Both the position numbers and the translations under genes were made by a program. Of a stretch of 7,730 nt of DNA, positions 5,568 to 7,730 are shown in pieces. This DNA is from JAITWN01 sp964546765 (lineage in GTDB: Bacteria; Pseudomonadota; Gammaproteobacteria; SZUA-140). The notes under the pieces were generated by a model. The model saw nothing but the letters and a program-made list of their open reading frames with translations. It was not told the origin of the DNA and did no database searches. The DNA lies in contig CAZJKV010000090.1 in assembly GCA_964546765.1 (NCBI GenBank), forward strand, positions 1 to 7,730, given 5' to 3'. Each line of letters starts with the position of its first letter. The first letter of the stretch is position 1.

Positions 5568-7456
5568 GCAGGGTGTATGACGCCGCCGCGATCGAGGTGC
5601 TGACGGGGCTTGAACCGGTGCGCAAGCGCCCCGGCATGTACACCGACACCACGAGGCCGAATCACCTCGCCCAGGAGGTCATCGATAACAGTGTCGACGA
5701 GGTCCTCGCCGGGCATGCGCGCAACATCACCGTCACGCTGTACAAGGACGGTTCGCTCGGCGTCGAGGACGACGGGCGCGGCATGCCGGTCGATATCCAC
5801 CCCGGGGAAAAGGTGTCCGGGGTCGAGGTCATCCTGACCCGCCTCCATGCCGGCGGCAAGTTTTCACAGGGGAACTACCGCTTTTCGGGCGGGCTGCACG
5901 GGGTCGGCGTCTCGGTCGTCAACGCGCTGTCGAAGCGCCTCGAGGTGCGCATCCGGCGCGGCGGCAGCGAATACCGGATGAAGTTCGCGAACGGCGAGCC
6001 GGCCTCGAAGCTCGAGGTCACCGGCAAGGTCGGCCAGAAGAATTCCGGTACCTGGCTGCGTTTCTGGCCCGATCCGAAATATTTCGATACCGACAAGTTC
6101 TCGCTGTCGCGCCTGAAGCACCTGATGCGCGCCAAGGCGGTGCTCGCGCCGGGGCTGCGGGTCAGATTCGAGGATGAAAACACCGGCGAGTCGCTCGAAT
6201 GGCATTACGAGGGTGGTCTGCAGGACTATCTTCGCAGCGAACTCAGGGACGCGGAGATGCTGCCCGAGCCGGCGTTTTCCGGCAGCATGGAAGGCCACAG
6301 CGAGGCGGTCGACTGGGCCGTCGCGTGGAACCCGGACGACGCCGACCTGGTCACCGAGAGCTATGTCAATCTCGTGCCGACTACCCAGGGCGGCACGCAT
6401 GTCAACGGCCTGCGTACCGGGCTGACCGACGCGGTGCGCGAGTTCTGCGAATTCCGCAACCTGCTGCCGCGCGGCGTCCGGCTCGCGCCCGAGGATGTCT
6501 GGGACCGCTGCGCCTATATCCTGTCGGTCAAGCTCGACAATCCGCAGTTCTCGGGCCAGGTCAAGGAACGGCTGTCCTCGCGCGAATGCGCGACCTTCGT
6601 CTCCGGCGTCGTCAAGGACAGCTTCGCGCTGTGGCTGAACCAGCATGTCGAGAGCGGCGAGAAGATCGCGCAACTCGCGATCTCGCGCGCCGAGACCCGG
6701 CTGCGGGCCGCGCGCAAGGTCGTGCGCAAGCAGGTGACCAGGGGGCCGGCCCTGCCCGGCAAGCTTGCGGACTGCACGCTGCAGGACCTGGCGCGGACCG
6801 AGCTGTTCCTGGTCGAGGGCGATTCCGCGGGCGGTTCGGCGAAGCAGGCACGCGACCGCCAGTTCCAGGCCGTGATGCCGCTGCGCGGCAAGATCCTGAA
6901 CACCTGGGAGGTGTCGCCGTCCGAGGTGCTCGGTTCGCAGGAGGTGCACGACATCTCGGTCGCGATCGGCGTCGAGCCGGGCTCGAGCGATCTCTCCGGC
7001 CTGCGCTATGGCAAGATTGCGATCCTCGCCGACGCGGATTCCGACGGCGCCCATATCGCGACACTCCTGTGTGCACTGTTCATGCGCCACTTCCGCACGC
7101 TGGTCGCCGCCGGTCACGTCCATGTCGCGATGCCTCCGCTGTATCGCATCGATCTCGGCAAGGACGTCTATTACGCGCTCGACGACGAGGAGAAGCAGGG
7201 CGTGCTCGACCGTATCGCCGCAGAACACAAGAAGGGCAAGGTCAACGTGCAGCGTTTCAAGGGCCTGGGCGAGATGAATCCGATCCAGTTGCGCGAGACG
7301 ACGATGGCGCCGGACACGCGCCGCCTGCTGCAACTGACGATCGAGGACGGCGACGAAACCGAGCAGATCCTGGACCTGATGCTCGCGAAACGCCGCGCTG
7401 GCGACCGCCGCGGCTGGCTTGAACAGAAGGGCGACCTCGCGGAGCCGGTAATCTAG
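5564..7456 (+). CDS. parE: DNA topoisomerase IV subunit B
   Basis: ParE is the ATPase subunit of topoisomerase IV, which with ParC unlinks replicated chromosomes and relaxes supercoils. The 630-residue product has the same length as E. coli ParE and aligns end to end. The GHKL ATPase domain shows DNSVDE (41-46, Mg-binding Asn42, catalytic Glu46), DDGRGMP (69-75) and the GGLHGVG ATP lid (109-115); QGGTHVNGLR marks the transducer domain. The TOPRIM domain has EGDSAGG (Glu418) and DADSDG (490-495). PLRGKILN and QRFKGLGEMNP (563-573) follow, with a C-terminal LEQKGDLAE. TDTTRPNHLAQEVIDNSVDE is typical of ParE, and the large C-terminal insert of E. coli-type GyrB is absent, so GyrB is unlikely. 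It has its own promoter, divergent from xseB, and precedes parC by 197 bases. Confidence 0.97.
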   Translation: MSRVYDAAAIEVLTGLEPVRKRPGMYTDTTRPNHLAQEVIDNSVDEVLAGHARNITVTLYKDGSLGVEDDGRGMPVDIHPGEKVSGVEVILTRLHAGGKFSQGNYRFSGGLHGVGVSVVNALSKRLEVRIRRGGSEYRMKFANGEPASKLEVTGKVGQKNSGTWLRFWPDPKYFDTDKFSLSRLKHLMRAKAVLAPGLRVRFEDENTGESLEWHYEGGLQDYLRSELRDAEMLPEPAFSGSMEGHSEAVDWAVAWNPDDADLVTESYVNLVPTTQGGTHVNGLRTGLTDAVREFCEFRNLLPRGVRLAPEDVWDRCAYILSVKLDNPQFSGQVKERLSSRECATFVSGVVKDSFALWLNQHVESGEKIAQLAISRAETRLRAARKVVRKQVTRGPALPGKLADCTLQDLARTELFLVEGDSAGGSAKQARDRQFQAVMPLRGKILNTWEVSPSEVLGSQEVHDISVAIGVEPGSSDLSGLRYGKIAILADADSDGAHIATLLCALFMRHFRTLVAAGHVHVAMPPLYRIDLGKDVYYALDDEEKQGVLDRIAAEHKKGKVNVQRFKGLGEMNPIQLRETTMAPDTRRLLQLTIEDGDETEQILDLMLAKRRAGDRRGWLEQKGDLAEPVI

Positions 7457-7488
7457 GTCCGCAATCTTCGTGAAGGCGGTTGTCGTGG

Positions 7489-7611
7489 TATCAGGGCCTG
7501 GGCGGTCGGGTCTTTTCAGGACCGCCATGAACCCATCCCTGGGGGCTGCCGGCGAGACATCCTGTCTCGCAGGCTCCTGAAAAGACCCGACCGCCCAAGG
7601 CCCTGCTGATA
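7489..7611. repeat. 123-bp composite palindrome with nested hairpins between parE and parC
   Basis: The left arm (7489-7521) and right arm (7575-7611) are inverted repeats. The inner 22 bases are perfectly complementary (7500-7521 with 7575-7596). The outer part (7489-7499 against 7597-7611) matches except for an extra CAG and one extra base in the right arm. The 53-base centre holds two further hairpins, at 7532-7543 and 7548-7574. The element fills most of the 197-base gap and starts 33 bases after the parE stop. No T-run follows the right arm, so it is not a textbook terminator, though a stem this long may stall polymerase or protect the parE 3' end. I see no transposase frame and no clear flanking target duplication. 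A REP/BIME-like or MITE-like dispersed intergenic repeat is the most likely identity, by inference. Confidence 0.8.
7548..7574 (+). repeat. Inner perfect hairpin of the parE-parC palindrome
   Basis: GCGAGACA (7552-7559), loop TCC, then TGTCTCGC (7563-7570) form a perfect eight-pair stem. A G-A mismatch (7551/7571) is followed by three more pairs, GCC (7548-7550) with GGC (7572-7574). It sits directly against the right arm of the outer repeat. Confidence 0.75.
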
Positions 7612-7641
7612 GCTTGTGCGGTTCATGAATAATGCGATCCT

Positions 7642-7645
7642 GAGG
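7642..7645 (+). promoter_or_regulatory. parC ribosome binding site
   Basis: GAGG lies eight bases before the ATG at 7654, good spacing, and supports that start. No convincing promoter is visible between the palindrome and this site, so parC probably depends on read-through from parE or on a promoter I cannot recognise. Confidence 0.55.
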
Positions 7646-7653
7646 CTTGTACG

Positions 7654-7730
7654 ATGAATGAAACGATAGAAATCGACTACGAAGGCATCGAACGCCGCCC
7701 GCTGAAGCAGTTCACCGAGAAGGCGTACCT
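7654..7730 (+). CDS. parC: DNA topoisomerase IV subunit A, N-terminal start (truncated by window end)
   Basis: ParC is the DNA-cleaving and rejoining subunit of topoisomerase IV, partner of ParE. Only 25 codons and two bases are present: MNETIEIDYEGIERRPLKQFTEKAYL. The segment LKQFTEKAYL matches the conserved start of ParC/GyrA breakage domains (E. coli ParC has LHEFTENAYLNYSMYV). The position directly after parE on the same strand supports ParC rather than GyrA. The start has a GAGG eight bases upstream. The acidic lead-in before PLKQF is variable in the family. The catalytic tyrosine lies beyond the window. Confidence 0.85.
   Translation, partial: MNETIEIDYEGIERRPLKQFTEKAY

Noticed and set aside
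5564..7456. GyrB instead of ParE
   Set aside because: Length 630, absence of the long GyrB C-terminal insert, near-residue-for-residue similarity to E. coli ParE, and the adjacent parC start all favour ParE.
5864..7528. A 554-codon minus-strand frame opposite parE
   Set aside because: ParE on the + strand aligns end to end with its family; the antisense translation is low-complexity and has no domain I recognise.
7489..7611. Simple Rho-independent terminator for parE
   Set aside because: No T-run follows the stem on either strand, the centre is 53 bases with its own structure, and the arms are much longer than usual.

Overview
The window is about 65% G+C and tightly packed with housekeeping genes. 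Gene content, gene order and the protein sequences point to a high-GC gammaproteobacterium. A Chromatiales/Ectothiorhodospiraceae-type organism is my guess, but the window cannot settle the genus. I see no phage, insertion sequence, CRISPR array, RNA gene or defence module, and no undescribed multi-gene system. The most unusual piece of DNA is a 123-bp composite palindrome between parE and parC.

Layout. Bases 2-996 (+) hold the 3' end of thiL, followed by pgpA, joined by an ATGA overlap. Bases 993-5325 (-) hold a five-gene convergent operon transcribed in the order xseB, ispA, dxs, queD, folE2. Its genes overlap or sit close together, the widest gap being 79 bp before dxs. The pgpA and folE2 stop codons share the palindrome CTAG, so the two operons meet with no spacer. 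Bases 5326-5563 are a divergent intergenic region with one good extended -10 promoter on each strand. Bases 5564-7456 (+) hold a full-length parE. A 197-bp gap containing the palindrome follows, and the first 25 codons of parC (+) start at 7654 and run off the window.

How the genes work together. thiL-pgpA facing dxs-ispA-xseB is a gene neighbourhood also found in E. coli. ThiL makes thiamin diphosphate, the cofactor of DXS. DXS makes 1-deoxyxylulose 5-phosphate for isoprenoids (and for the thiamin thiazole and pyridoxal phosphate), and IspA makes farnesyl diphosphate further down the isoprenoid route. At the distal end of the operon, where E. coli has yajO, this genome has queD and folE2. 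These encode two consecutive pterin enzymes (GTP to dihydroneopterin triphosphate to carboxytetrahydropterin) that start queuosine/7-deazaguanine synthesis. XseB is the small subunit of exonuclease VII. ParE and ParC form topoisomerase IV, the chromosome decatenase.
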